64,000 nt of DNA. Source: Vibrio maritimus (GTDB taxonomy: Bacteria > Pseudomonadota > Gammaproteobacteria > Enterobacterales > Vibrionaceae). The notes under the pieces were generated by a model, which was not told the DNA's origin, did not search any database, and saw only the letters and a program-made list of their open reading frames with translations. The DNA is taken from NCBI RefSeq assembly GCF_021441885.1, contig NZ_CP090438.1, positions 1,612,001 to 1,676,000 of the forward strand. The letters are read 5' to 3'. Below, one piece after another: positions 17,317-25,337 of this stretch. Made by a program: the position numbers and the translations under genes. How positions within the stretch are numbered: position 1 is the first letter of the stretch; each line of letters opens with the position of its first letter.

Positions 17317-18291
17317 TTACTTGTTTAAGAAGCCAAGCTCAGTCATCAATGCACCCATCTGTTTCTCTTGGTCTTCGAGGAACTTATAGAAATCTTGATC
17401 AGGCTTGTAGTTGTCGATCCAGCCATTGCGGTCACGAACAACAGCCCATTCATCAGTGGTGTACATTTTCGACAGTGCGGCAGTCCACTCTTTCACTTTC
17501 TCTTCGCTAGCGTTAGGCGCTGCGAAGAAACCACGCCAGTTGGCAAATACGGTTTCATTGCCGTATTCCGTTAACGTTGGAATATCTGGAGCAGCCTCTA
17601 GGCGTTTAGGAGCGGTAACCGCAAGAACTTTAACTTGCCCAGATTTCGACATCTCAAGAACTTCACCCAGACCTGTCGACAGTAGTTGTGTCTCGCCAGA
17701 TAGTAGAGCAGCCATCGCTTTGCCGCCCGCATCATAGGCAATGTAGCGAACTTTTTTAGCGTCAAACCCTTCGCCTTTAAAGGCTGCTGCAACGACAAGG
17801 TGGTCCATACTACCTCGTGCTGAGCCACCAGCAATCTTCACTTTACGTGGGTTCTCTTTGAAATCTGCAACCACATCTTCCCATGTGTTATATGGGGAAT
17901 CTGCAGATGCAACGATCGCACCATAGTCCGCAATAGTAGCGGCTACTGGAGTTAGATCTCGGAACGACTGTGGAAATACACCCGTTAGAGAGCGAACGAC
18001 GATAGGAGTAGAGTTGACCATTAGCGTGTCTTCTTGACGCTCGGCCGTTTCAATCAGGTGAGCAATGGCTTTACCGCCGCCGCCACCAGATAGATTTTGG
18101 AAAGAGACATTGTCGACAATATCTGCTTTCACCAAAACGTCACCAGTACCGCGTGCAGTCATATCCCAACCACCACCAGCACCACCCGGAATCAAGAAGT
18201 GAATCTTCTCAAGATCAGCGGCATAGCTGCCAAATGAAAGGGTAGCTGCAACGAATGACGCTGCAAGGGTAGGTTTTAGTGCCTTAAACAT
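17317..18291 (-). CDS. tctC: Tripartite tricarboxylate transporter, periplasmic binding protein TctC
   Basis: 324 aa from the ATG at 18291; an in-frame GTG at 18297 is only 2 nt from the AAGGA and is rejected. Signal peptide MFKALKPTLAASFVAATLSFGSYA. Typical Bug/TctC features are IHFLIPGGAGGGWDMTARG near the N-terminus, VKIAGGSARGSMDHL in the ligand cleft and KVRYIAYDAGGKAMAALLSGE. It delivers a carboxylate to TctAB. A copy of the prp palindrome ATTGTCGACAAT lies within the coding sequence at 18109-18120. Divergent from the GntR regulator across a 290 nt control region. Confidence 0.94.
   Translation of the reverse strand: MFKALKPTLAASFVAATLSFGSYAADLEKIHFLIPGGAGGGWDMTARGTGDVLVKADIVDNVSFQNLSGGGGGKAIAHLIETAERQEDTLMVNSTPIVVRSLTGVFPQSFRDLTPVAATIADYGAIVASADSPYNTWEDVVADFKENPRKVKIAGGSARGSMDHLVVAAAFKGEGFDAKKVRYIAYDAGGKAMAALLSGETQLLSTGLGEVLEMSKSGQVKVLAVTAPKRLEAAPDIPTLTEYGNETVFANWRGFFAAPNASEEKVKEWTAALSKMYTTDEWAVVRDRNGWIDNYKPDQDFYKFLEDQEKQMGALMTELGFLNK
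18109..18120. promoter_or_regulatory. Intragenic copy of the GntR-type palindrome in tctC
   Basis: ATTGTCGACAAT, identical to the intergenic site at 18482, 373 nt away and ~170 nt inside tctC. It encodes I-V-D-N there, so the match could be coding chance, but an exact 12-mer so close to two promoter sites invites a looping-repression reading. Confidence 0.45.
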
Positions 18292-18481
18292 GTTCACGTT
18301 CCTTATGTTGACTTTGTTGTCCGCCAGTATGAGGGAGCTGGCGTGACCTCTATGGGTTAGTCAAAGGTTATGCAAATGTTAACGCTGCCTCAATAAAGTG
18401 CAGATATTGAGGATAAAGCGCATTAGCTGAATATTGTTCATAAAGTTCACAGGTTGACGTTAACGTTAGACATTAGTCTAT

Positions 18482-18493
18482 ATTGTCGACAAT
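18482..18493. promoter_or_regulatory. Palindromic operator, tctC/prp control region
   Basis: Perfect palindrome ATTGTCGACAAT between divergent tctC and the GntR gene. The TTGT-N2-ACAA form is typical of FCD-type GntR operators, and a very similar motif has been proposed for the PrpQ propionate regulator in related genera. Confidence 0.7.
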
Positions 18494-18544
18494 GTGGTTG
18501 AATTGTGAACTCATGGCTGCTTAAATAGTCATCAGTTAGTAATT

Positions 18545-18556
18545 ATTGTCAACAAT
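18545..18556. promoter_or_regulatory. Second palindromic operator near the GntR start
   Basis: ATTGTCAACAAT, one base from perfect symmetry with the first site and 63 nt from it (about six helical turns, centre to centre). Only 28 nt upstream of the GntR start, so occupancy would give autorepression. Confidence 0.7.
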
Positions 18557-18584
18557 GTTGTTGGCGGCGTAGGTAAGAGTCGAA

Positions 18585-19268
18585 ATGAGCGTTGAACTAG
18601 CAATGAATGATGAACTCCCGTTAAAAGAGGGGACGAAGTCAGAAAATTTAACAGAACGATTGATTGAAGAGATCGTAGAAGGGCGCATTGAGTCAGGCAG
18701 CAAAATCTCTGAACCCGAGCTTGCAAAGCGATTTGAGGTAAGTCGTGGTCCTTTGCGCGAAGCAATCATGAGATTAGAAGGGCTCGGGCTAATAGAGCGA
18801 ATCCCACATGTTGGAGCTCGAGTGATTACCTTATCGCAGCAAAAGTTGGTTGAGCTTTACTCTGTACGCGAGGCCCTTGAGGGAATGGCGGCAAGATTGG
18901 CTGCGACACATATCAGTGACGAAGAAGTCGCCGAGCTAGAAAAGCTTCTTGGTAGACACTCTGAACATATTGATGAAGTGTCAGGCGCTTCTTATTTTCA
19001 TCAACACGGCGATTTTGACTTTCATTATCGAATTATTAAAGCCAGTCAAAATAGCCAGTTGGTTCATTTGTTGTGCAATGAGCTCTATCACTTGCTTCGA
19101 ATGTATCGCTATCAATCACCCAGAACTCAATCGAGACCAGAGGCCGCTTTAAAAGAGCACTTATTCATCTTGGACGCGATAAAAAACCGTGACCAAGAGT
19201 TGGCAGAGCTGCTAATGAGAAGACATATCTCACGCAGCAAAGCCTTGATAGAACAAAACCTTAATTAG
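18585..19268 (+). CDS. GntR/FCD-family regulator of the 2-methylcitrate cluster
   Basis: 227 aa. N-terminal winged helix at about residues 20-85 (LTERLIEEIVEGRIESGSKI, then RFEVSRGPLREAIMRLEGLGLIERIPHVGARV), followed by an all-helical FCD ligand domain with the metal-binding pattern D/H (GDFDFHYRIIKAS, EHLFILDAIKNRD, RRHISRS). It probably represses prpBC-acnD-prpF-prpE and perhaps divergent tctCBA, responding to a 2-methylcitrate-pathway acid. Two palindromes lie just upstream. It corresponds by context to the regulator called PrpQ in some annotations; I leave the symbol blank because the sigma-54 PrpR is the better-known name for this role. Confidence 0.9.
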   Translation: MSVELAMNDELPLKEGTKSENLTERLIEEIVEGRIESGSKISEPELAKRFEVSRGPLREAIMRLEGLGLIERIPHVGARVITLSQQKLVELYSVREALEGMAARLAATHISDEEVAELEKLLGRHSEHIDEVSGASYFHQHGDFDFHYRIIKASQNSQLVHLLCNELYHLLRMYRYQSPRTQSRPEAALKEHLFILDAIKNRDQELAELLMRRHISRSKALIEQNLN

Positions 19269-19330
19269 ATAACGTGAATGTCGGCGTATGTGAAATGAAT
19301 GCCGACAACAAAAAGGACAAGGAGACAAGC

Positions 19331-20230
19331 ATGTCAGCTTCACCAGGTCAATTATTTCGTGACGCCGTCACTAATGGAAGCCCTTTACAAGTCGTGGGTA
19401 CAGTTAATCCGTACTGCGCCATGATGGCCAAAAACGTCGGTCATCAAGCCATTTACCTCTCTGGGGGTGGTATCGCCAATGCTTCTTACGGTTTGCCAGA
19501 TCTAGGTATAACAACACTCAACGACGTACTGGTAGATGTAGAGCGAATTACTAATGCTTGCGATCTACCACTACTCGTTGATATCGACACCGGATTTGGT
19601 GGTGCTTTTAACATTGCACGCACGATCAAAGCGATGGAGAAAGCAGGGGCGGCAGCTGTCCATATTGAGGACCAAGTCGCTCAGAAACGATGTGGTCATC
19701 GGCCCAATAAAGCCATCGTGTCGCAGCAGGAAATGGTCGACCGTGTAAAAGCAGCGGTCGATGCGAAAAGCGATCAGAGTTTTGTGATCATGGCGCGTAC
19801 TGATGCCCTTGCCGTCGAAGGGATGGATAAAGCGATTGAGCGTGCTATTGCCTGCGTTGAAGCGGGGGCAGATATGATTTTCCCAGAAGCGATGACCTCA
19901 CTCGATCATTACAAGCAGTTCAAATCGGCATTGTCACAGGCGACGGGAAAAGACGTTCCTATTCTCGCCAACATCACTGAGTTTGGTCAGACGCCGCTAT
20001 TTGGCTGTGAAGAATTAGCAAGTGTTGGTGTTGATATGGTGCTCTATCCATTGTCAGCGTTCAGAGCAATGAACAAAGCGGCGGAAAATGTGTATCAACA
20101 TTTGTTATCTGTGGGTAATCAAGAGGCGTTGACGTCACAAATGCAGACGCGAGCTGAGCTTTATGAACATCTCAACTATCACAGCTACGAGGATAAATTG
20201 GATCAGCTCTTTGCTGATAACAAGTCCTAA
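19331..20230 (+). CDS. prpB: 2-methylisocitrate lyase
   Basis: 299 aa from ATG 19331 (AAGGAG 6 nt upstream; an in-frame upstream start at 19274 lacks a site). Cleaves 2-methylisocitrate to pyruvate and succinate, the last step of propionyl-CoA oxidation. The isocitrate-lyase superfamily signature KRCGH at 119-123 holds the catalytic C121; the Mg-binding aspartates are in LLVDIDTGFGG and the IEDQ motif is in VHIEDQVAQ. The gene follows the regulator by 62 nt and precedes prpC by 130 nt of AT-rich DNA without visible signals. Confidence 0.95.
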   Translation: MSASPGQLFRDAVTNGSPLQVVGTVNPYCAMMAKNVGHQAIYLSGGGIANASYGLPDLGITTLNDVLVDVERITNACDLPLLVDIDTGFGGAFNIARTIKAMEKAGAAAVHIEDQVAQKRCGHRPNKAIVSQQEMVDRVKAAVDAKSDQSFVIMARTDALAVEGMDKAIERAIACVEAGADMIFPEAMTSLDHYKQFKSALSQATGKDVPILANITEFGQTPLFGCEELASVGVDMVLYPLSAFRAMNKAAENVYQHLLSVGNQEALTSQMQTRAELYEHLNYHSYEDKLDQLFADNKS

Positions 20231-20360
20231 TTAGCTGATTTCAAAAATGAGCAACAAGTCGGAAGTCCAAGAAAAATAATCTAAACCTACTTTTTAATCC
20301 AATAACGAAACACCGCATTAAAAGACCCAAGAAGGGCAAACGCGGGAAAAGGAGTTCAAC

Positions 20361-21491
20361 ATGCCTAATTCAGCCATCGGTGGAGCAGGTCTACGAGGTC
20401 AAAGTGCAGGTACGACATCACTGTGTACTGTGGGTAAATCTGGAACGGGGTTAACCTATCGTGGTTACGACATTACCGATCTAGCCAACAACGCGCAGTT
20501 TGAAGAGGTTGCACACTTGCTATTGCGCGGACATCTCCCCAACCAAAAAGAACTGGACGATTACAAGACGATTCTAGTCGGATTGCGTGGCTTACCTGAG
20601 CCGCTTAAACAAGCACTGGAGTTAATTCCTGCTGACGCGCATCCGATGGATGTTATGCGAACAGGTTGTTCCGTGTTGGGTAATCTAGAGCAGGAGCTTG
20701 ATTTCTCAGACCAAGAGAAAGCAACTGAGCGCATGTTGGCGCTGTTTCCTGCCATTATCTGTTATTGGTATCGTTTTAGTCATGACGGTGTGCGTATTGA
20801 TACCGCTGACCAAAGTGAAGATTGTATCGGCGGTTATTTCCTAAAAATGCTCACTGACAAAGCGCCTTCAGAAACGCACAAGAAGGTGATGCACTGCTCA
20901 CTGATCTTGTATGCGGAGCATGAGTTTAATGCCTCTACATTCGCGGCACGCGTTTGTGCATCAACCTTGTCTGACATTCACTCCTGTATCACTGCCGCTA
21001 TTGGCACTTTGCGTGGTCCTCTGCATGGAGGAGCAAACGAAGCGGCTATGGATATGATTCAAGATTGGCGAAGCGCGGATGAAGCAGAAGCGAACATCAT
21101 GCAGATGCTTGCTAACAAGGACAAAATCATGGGATTCGGACACGCGATCTACCGTGAGAGCGATCCCCGAAATGCTCTGATTAAGCGTTGGTCAAAAGCA
21201 CTATCCCAAGAAGTCGGCGATACCTATCTGTATGACGTTTCTGTGCGCGTAGAAGCCGTGATGAAACGTGAAAAAGGACTGTTTTGTAACGCGGATTTCT
21301 TCCATGCTTCTGCTTATCACTTCATGGATATCCCAACTAAGTTGTTTACGCCGATTTTCGTGATGAGTCGACTCACAGGTTGGGCTGCACATGTTTACGA
21401 GCAGCGTGCGAACAATCGAATCATTCGCCCGAGTGCAGACTATGATGGTCCAGAAGCAAGAGAGTGGACACCAATCGAGGCGCGTGACTAG
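20361..21491 (+). CDS. prpC: 2-methylcitrate synthase
   Basis: 376 aa. Condenses propionyl-CoA with oxaloacetate. The triad of the citrate synthase fold is visible: H222 in LHGGANEAAMD, H261 in GFGHAIYRESDPR and D312 in CNADFFHASAYHF; the spacings (39 and 51) equal those of characterised PrpC enzymes. The N-terminal GLTYRGYDITDLA motif is also typical. A GAAAAGGAG ribosome site lies ahead of the start. Part of prpBC-acnD-prpF-prpE; draws oxaloacetate from the TCA cycle. Confidence 0.95.
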   Translation: MPNSAIGGAGLRGQSAGTTSLCTVGKSGTGLTYRGYDITDLANNAQFEEVAHLLLRGHLPNQKELDDYKTILVGLRGLPEPLKQALELIPADAHPMDVMRTGCSVLGNLEQELDFSDQEKATERMLALFPAIICYWYRFSHDGVRIDTADQSEDCIGGYFLKMLTDKAPSETHKKVMHCSLILYAEHEFNASTFAARVCASTLSDIHSCITAAIGTLRGPLHGGANEAAMDMIQDWRSADEAEANIMQMLANKDKIMGFGHAIYRESDPRNALIKRWSKALSQEVGDTYLYDVSVRVEAVMKREKGLFCNADFFHASAYHFMDIPTKLFTPIFVMSRLTGWAAHVYEQRANNRIIRPSADYDGPEAREWTPIEARD

Positions 21492-21511
21492 CACGGTGTG
21501 AGGATGTGAGC

Positions 21512-24106
21512 ATGTCGAAAAACACTATAAATTACCAATATCGAAAACCGCTACCTGGTACGCAACTCGATTACTTTGATGCCCAGGCTGCCGTTAATGA
21601 TATAGAAGCAGGCGCCTATGAACGCCTGCCTTACACGGCGAAAGTCCTTGCTGAAAACTTGGTTCATCGCTGTGAACCGTCTGAGCTTGAGGCATGCTTG
21701 TCTCAGCTCATCTATAGGAAAAGAGACAAGGATTTTCCTTGGTATCCTGCGCGAGTCGTTTGTCACGATATTTTAGGACAAACCGCACTGGTTGATTTAG
21801 CTGGCCTGCGCGATGCCATTGCAAGTCAAGGAGGCGATCCAGCTGCCGTCAACCCAGTGGTTGAAACACAGCTAATCGTAGACCATTCGCTAGCGGTCGA
21901 GCACGCGGGTTTTGACCCCGATGCGTTTGAGAAAAACCGAGCGGTTGAAGAGCGCCGAAACGAAGATCGATTCCACTTTATTGAGTGGTGTAAAACGGCG
22001 TTTGAAAACGTGAGTGTCGTTCCTGCGGGCAACGGCATCATGCACCAGATTAATTTAGAAAAGCTCTCTCCAGTGGTTCAGGTCAAAAATGGGGTCGCAT
22101 ACCCAGATACGTGTGTCGGCACCGACAGCCATACGCCTCACGTAGACGCGCTTGGCGTTATCGCAATTGGGGTTGGCGGGCTAGAGGCTGAAACCGTGAT
22201 GTTGGGCAGACCTTCAATGATGCGCTTGCCTGATATTGTCGGGGTAAAACTCACCGGCGAACGTCAACCGGGTATCACGGCGACCGATATCGTTTTGGCC
22301 CTGACAGAGTTTTTGAGATCCCAGAAAGTCGTCTCCAGTTACTTAGAGTTCTTTGGAGAAGGCACTAAGCAGCTCACGATTGGCGACCGAGCAACAATTT
22401 CTAACATGACGCCTGAGTATGGCGCGTCAGCGGGTATGTTCTATATCGACGAGCAAACTATTAACTATCTGAAGTTAACGGGTAGAGATGACGAACAAGT
22501 TAAACTTGTCGAGCAATACGCAAAGCAAACTGGGTTGTGGGCTGATGAGTTAGAAAACGCTGAGTATGAGCGAGTCCTAGAGTTTGATTTGTCTAAGGTA
22601 GAGCGCACGTTAGCTGGTCCGTCTAATCCTCATCGACGATTGCCAACCGCTCAGCTCAATCAACAAGGCATCGCGGGCGAGTGGCAGCAACAAGATGATA
22701 AGATGCCAGACGGCGCGGTAATTATCGCAGCCATTACGTCTTGCACGAATACCAGTAATCCCCGCAACGTTGTCGCTGCCGGATTGATTGCGAAGAAGGC
22801 AAATCAGCTCGGCTTGTTACGCAAACCTTGGGTTAAATCGTCCTTTGCTCCGGGCTCTAAGGTGGCAAAACTTTACTTACAAGAGTCTGGCTTGTTGCCT
22901 GAATTGGAGAAGCTAGGCTTCGGGATAGTCGCTTACGCCTGTACGACTTGTAATGGTATGAGCGGTGCGTTGGACCCGAAAATTCAGCAAGAAATCATAG
23001 ATAACGACCTATATACGACGGCAGTCCTCTCTGGCAACCGTAACTTTGACGGACGCATTCACCCTTACGCAAAACAAGCGTTTTTAGCGTCGCCACCTTT
23101 GGTTGTGGCCTATGCCATTGCGGGCACCATCCGCTTTGACATCGAACGCGATGCACTAGGTCTTGATGCATCTGGCAAGCCGATATACCTCAATGACATT
23201 TGGCCAAGCGATGAAGAGATTGACGCTGTTGTGAATACTCACGTTAAGCCTGAGCAGTTTAACCAAGTCTACTTACAGATGTTTAAGGTTAATGATGAGC
23301 AAACCAACTCAAACCCACTTTACGACTGGCGTGAAAAGAGCACCTATATTCGCCGCCCACCATACTGGGAAGGGGCACTTGCCAAGCCTAGAACGTTAAG
23401 TGGCATGAGACCGCTGGCCATTCTTGGAGATAACATTACCACTGACCATTTGTCGCCATCTAACGCTATCTTAGCGTCCAGTGCAGCGGGTGAATACCTC
23501 ACAAGTATGGGGGTGCCTGAGGAAGACTATAACTCTTATGCTACTCACCGAGGTGATCACTTGACCGCGCAGCGAGCAACGTTCGCTAACCCGAAACTGT
23601 TTAATGAAATGGTGCGTGAGAATGGTGAGACCGTCCAAGGCTCTTTAGCTCGTGTTGAACCTGAGGGTAAAGTGACGCGGATGTGGGAAGCGATAGAAAC
23701 CTATATGACTCGCAAGCAACCACTCATCATTGTTGCGGGCGCAGACTACGGTCAGGGCTCCTCAAGAGATTGGGCTGCCAAAGGTGTACGGCTGGCTGGC
23801 GTAGAAGCGATAGTCGCCGAAGGCTTTGAACGTATCCATCGCACCAATCTAGTCGGCATGGGTGTGCTCCCTCTGCAATTTAAAGAGGGTACGGATCGCA
23901 ACACCCTAGGGTTAGACGGAACTGAAACCTACGATGTGGTTGGTGATATCGCCCCTGGCTGCGATTTAGCGCTGGTGGTTACAAGATCTAACGGTGAGAA
24001 GTTAGACATCGCCGTCACTTGTCGCCTTGATACAGCAGATGAAGTCGCGGTGTATTCATCTGGCGGCGTACTGCAGCGTTTCGCGCAAGACTTTCTCGCG
24101 AAATAG
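21512..24106 (+). CDS. acnD: Fe/S-dependent 2-methylisocitrate dehydratase AcnD
   Basis: 864 aa aconitase-like enzyme that, with PrpF, replaces PrpD in converting 2-methylcitrate to 2-methylaconitate. The start is ATG 21512, 7 nt behind AGGA; the GTG at 21506 sits on top of the ribosome site. The [4Fe-4S] cysteines are in AITSCTNTSNP and YACTTCNGMSG. N-terminal substrate motif GTDSHTPH and the swivel-domain GADYGQGSSRDWAAKG with its catalytic serine are intact. Located between prpC (20 nt) and prpF (10 nt), so firmly in the operon. Confidence 0.95.
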   Translation: MSKNTINYQYRKPLPGTQLDYFDAQAAVNDIEAGAYERLPYTAKVLAENLVHRCEPSELEACLSQLIYRKRDKDFPWYPARVVCHDILGQTALVDLAGLRDAIASQGGDPAAVNPVVETQLIVDHSLAVEHAGFDPDAFEKNRAVEERRNEDRFHFIEWCKTAFENVSVVPAGNGIMHQINLEKLSPVVQVKNGVAYPDTCVGTDSHTPHVDALGVIAIGVGGLEAETVMLGRPSMMRLPDIVGVKLTGERQPGITATDIVLALTEFLRSQKVVSSYLEFFGEGTKQLTIGDRATISNMTPEYGASAGMFYIDEQTINYLKLTGRDDEQVKLVEQYAKQTGLWADELENAEYERVLEFDLSKVERTLAGPSNPHRRLPTAQLNQQGIAGEWQQQDDKMPDGAVIIAAITSCTNTSNPRNVVAAGLIAKKANQLGLLRKPWVKSSFAPGSKVAKLYLQESGLLPELEKLGFGIVAYACTTCNGMSGALDPKIQQEIIDNDLYTTAVLSGNRNFDGRIHPYAKQAFLASPPLVVAYAIAGTIRFDIERDALGLDASGKPIYLNDIWPSDEEIDAVVNTHVKPEQFNQVYLQMFKVNDEQTNSNPLYDWREKSTYIRRPPYWEGALAKPRTLSGMRPLAILGDNITTDHLSPSNAILASSAAGEYLTSMGVPEEDYNSYATHRGDHLTAQRATFANPKLFNEMVRENGETVQGSLARVEPEGKVTRMWEAIETYMTRKQPLIIVAGADYGQGSSRDWAAKGVRLAGVEAIVAEGFERIHRTNLVGMGVLPLQFKEGTDRNTLGLDGTETYDVVGDIAPGCDLALVVTRSNGEKLDIAVTCRLDTADEVAVYSSGGVLQRFAQDFLAK

Positions 24107-24116
24107 GAGGGACTTA

Positions 24117-25292
24117 ATGATGACTAAACAAATCAGAGTTCCTGCAACTTACATGCGAGGTGGCACCAGCAAAGGGGTATTCTTCAATCTATCGGACTTA
24201 CCTGAAGAGGCGCAAGTATCCGGAGAGGCGAGAGACCAGCTACTCATGCGCGTCATTGGTAGTCCGGATCCTTATGCAAAACAGATTGATGGCATGGGCG
24301 GCGCGACCTCCAGTACTAGCAAAACTGTGATTGTCTCAAAAAGCAGTAAAGAGGGTCACGATATTGACTATCTATTTGGGCAGGTTGCAATAGACAAAGC
24401 CTTTGTTGATTGGAGCGGTAACTGCGGCAATCTATCCGCCGCAGTAGGCCCTTTTGCGATACACAGCGGTCTTATTAGTAAAGACAAGCTCCCGGAAAAC
24501 GGTTTAGCCGAAGTGAGAATCTGGCAGGCGAACATCGAGAAGACCATAGTCGCGAAAGTCCCTATGGTTGATGGTGAGGTGCAAGAACTTGGTGATTTCT
24601 TGCTAGATGGTGTGACATTTCCTGCAGCAGAAATTGCCGTTGAGTTTGTCGACCCTAGTAGCAGTGAAGGTTCCATGTTCCCGACGGGTAATTTAATCGA
24701 TGACCTAGATGTGCCAGATCTTGGGACGTTTAATGCCACCATGATAAGTGCAGGTATCCCAACTATTTTCATTGATGCATCTGAGTTGGGTCTTAAAGGC
24801 ACAGAGCTACAAGAAGATATCAATGGTTCGGATGATTGGCTTAAAAAGTTTGAAACCATCCGTGCTCATGGAGCGTTGAAAATGGGGCTAATCGATTCAC
24901 TGGAGGAGGCGGCAACAAGGCAACATACACCAAAAATTGCGTTTGTGTCTAAGCCGAAAAATTACACATCCTCAAGTAATAAACCTATCCAAGTAGACGA
25001 CGTCGACCTATTAGTAAGAGCCATGTCGATGGGTAAATTACACCATGCCATGATGGGTACCGCGGCGGTTGCCATTGCCTGTGCTGCTGCTGTCGAGGGT
25101 ACGGTGGTTAATATCGCCGCTGGTGGCGGTGTACGTGATGGTGTCACGTTTGGGCATCCCTCAGGGACACTTAAGGTAGGTGCTGTGGCATCGAAGTCTA
25201 ATGACAGTTGGTCAGTAGACAGAGCAATCATGAGCAGAAGTGCAAGGATCCTTATGGAAGGTTGGGTTCGTGTACCGTCAGATACGTTTTGA
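24117..25292 (+). CDS. prpF: 2-methylaconitate cis-trans isomerase PrpF
   Basis: 391 aa from ATG 24117, 6 nt after a perfect AGGAGG (24105-24110). A second ATG at 24120 is equally usable. It works with AcnD, isomerising trans- to cis-2-methylaconitate. Family motifs: YMRGGTSKGVFF near the N-terminus, the DGMGGATSSTSKT stretch, and the second-domain SGNCGNLSAAVGPFA, where the cysteine-bearing loop aligns with the active site of diaminopimelate-epimerase-like folds. The acnD-prpF pairing is diagnostic of this version of the pathway. Confidence 0.95.
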   Translation: MMTKQIRVPATYMRGGTSKGVFFNLSDLPEEAQVSGEARDQLLMRVIGSPDPYAKQIDGMGGATSSTSKTVIVSKSSKEGHDIDYLFGQVAIDKAFVDWSGNCGNLSAAVGPFAIHSGLISKDKLPENGLAEVRIWQANIEKTIVAKVPMVDGEVQELGDFLLDGVTFPAAEIAVEFVDPSSSEGSMFPTGNLIDDLDVPDLGTFNATMISAGIPTIFIDASELGLKGTELQEDINGSDDWLKKFETIRAHGALKMGLIDSLEEAATRQHTPKIAFVSKPKNYTSSSNKPIQVDDVDLLVRAMSMGKLHHAMMGTAAVAIACAAAVEGTVVNIAAGGGVRDGVTFGHPSGTLKVGAVASKSNDSWSVDRAIMSRSARILMEGWVRVPSDTF

Positions 25293-25337
25293 GTGAAAAG
25301 ACGTTTACTAATTTAGAGACATACTGGAGGACGCATT

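Noticed and set aside
24368..24859. 163-codon minus-strand frame opposite prpF
   Set aside because: Fully antisense to a conserved gene, with no domain and biased shadow composition.
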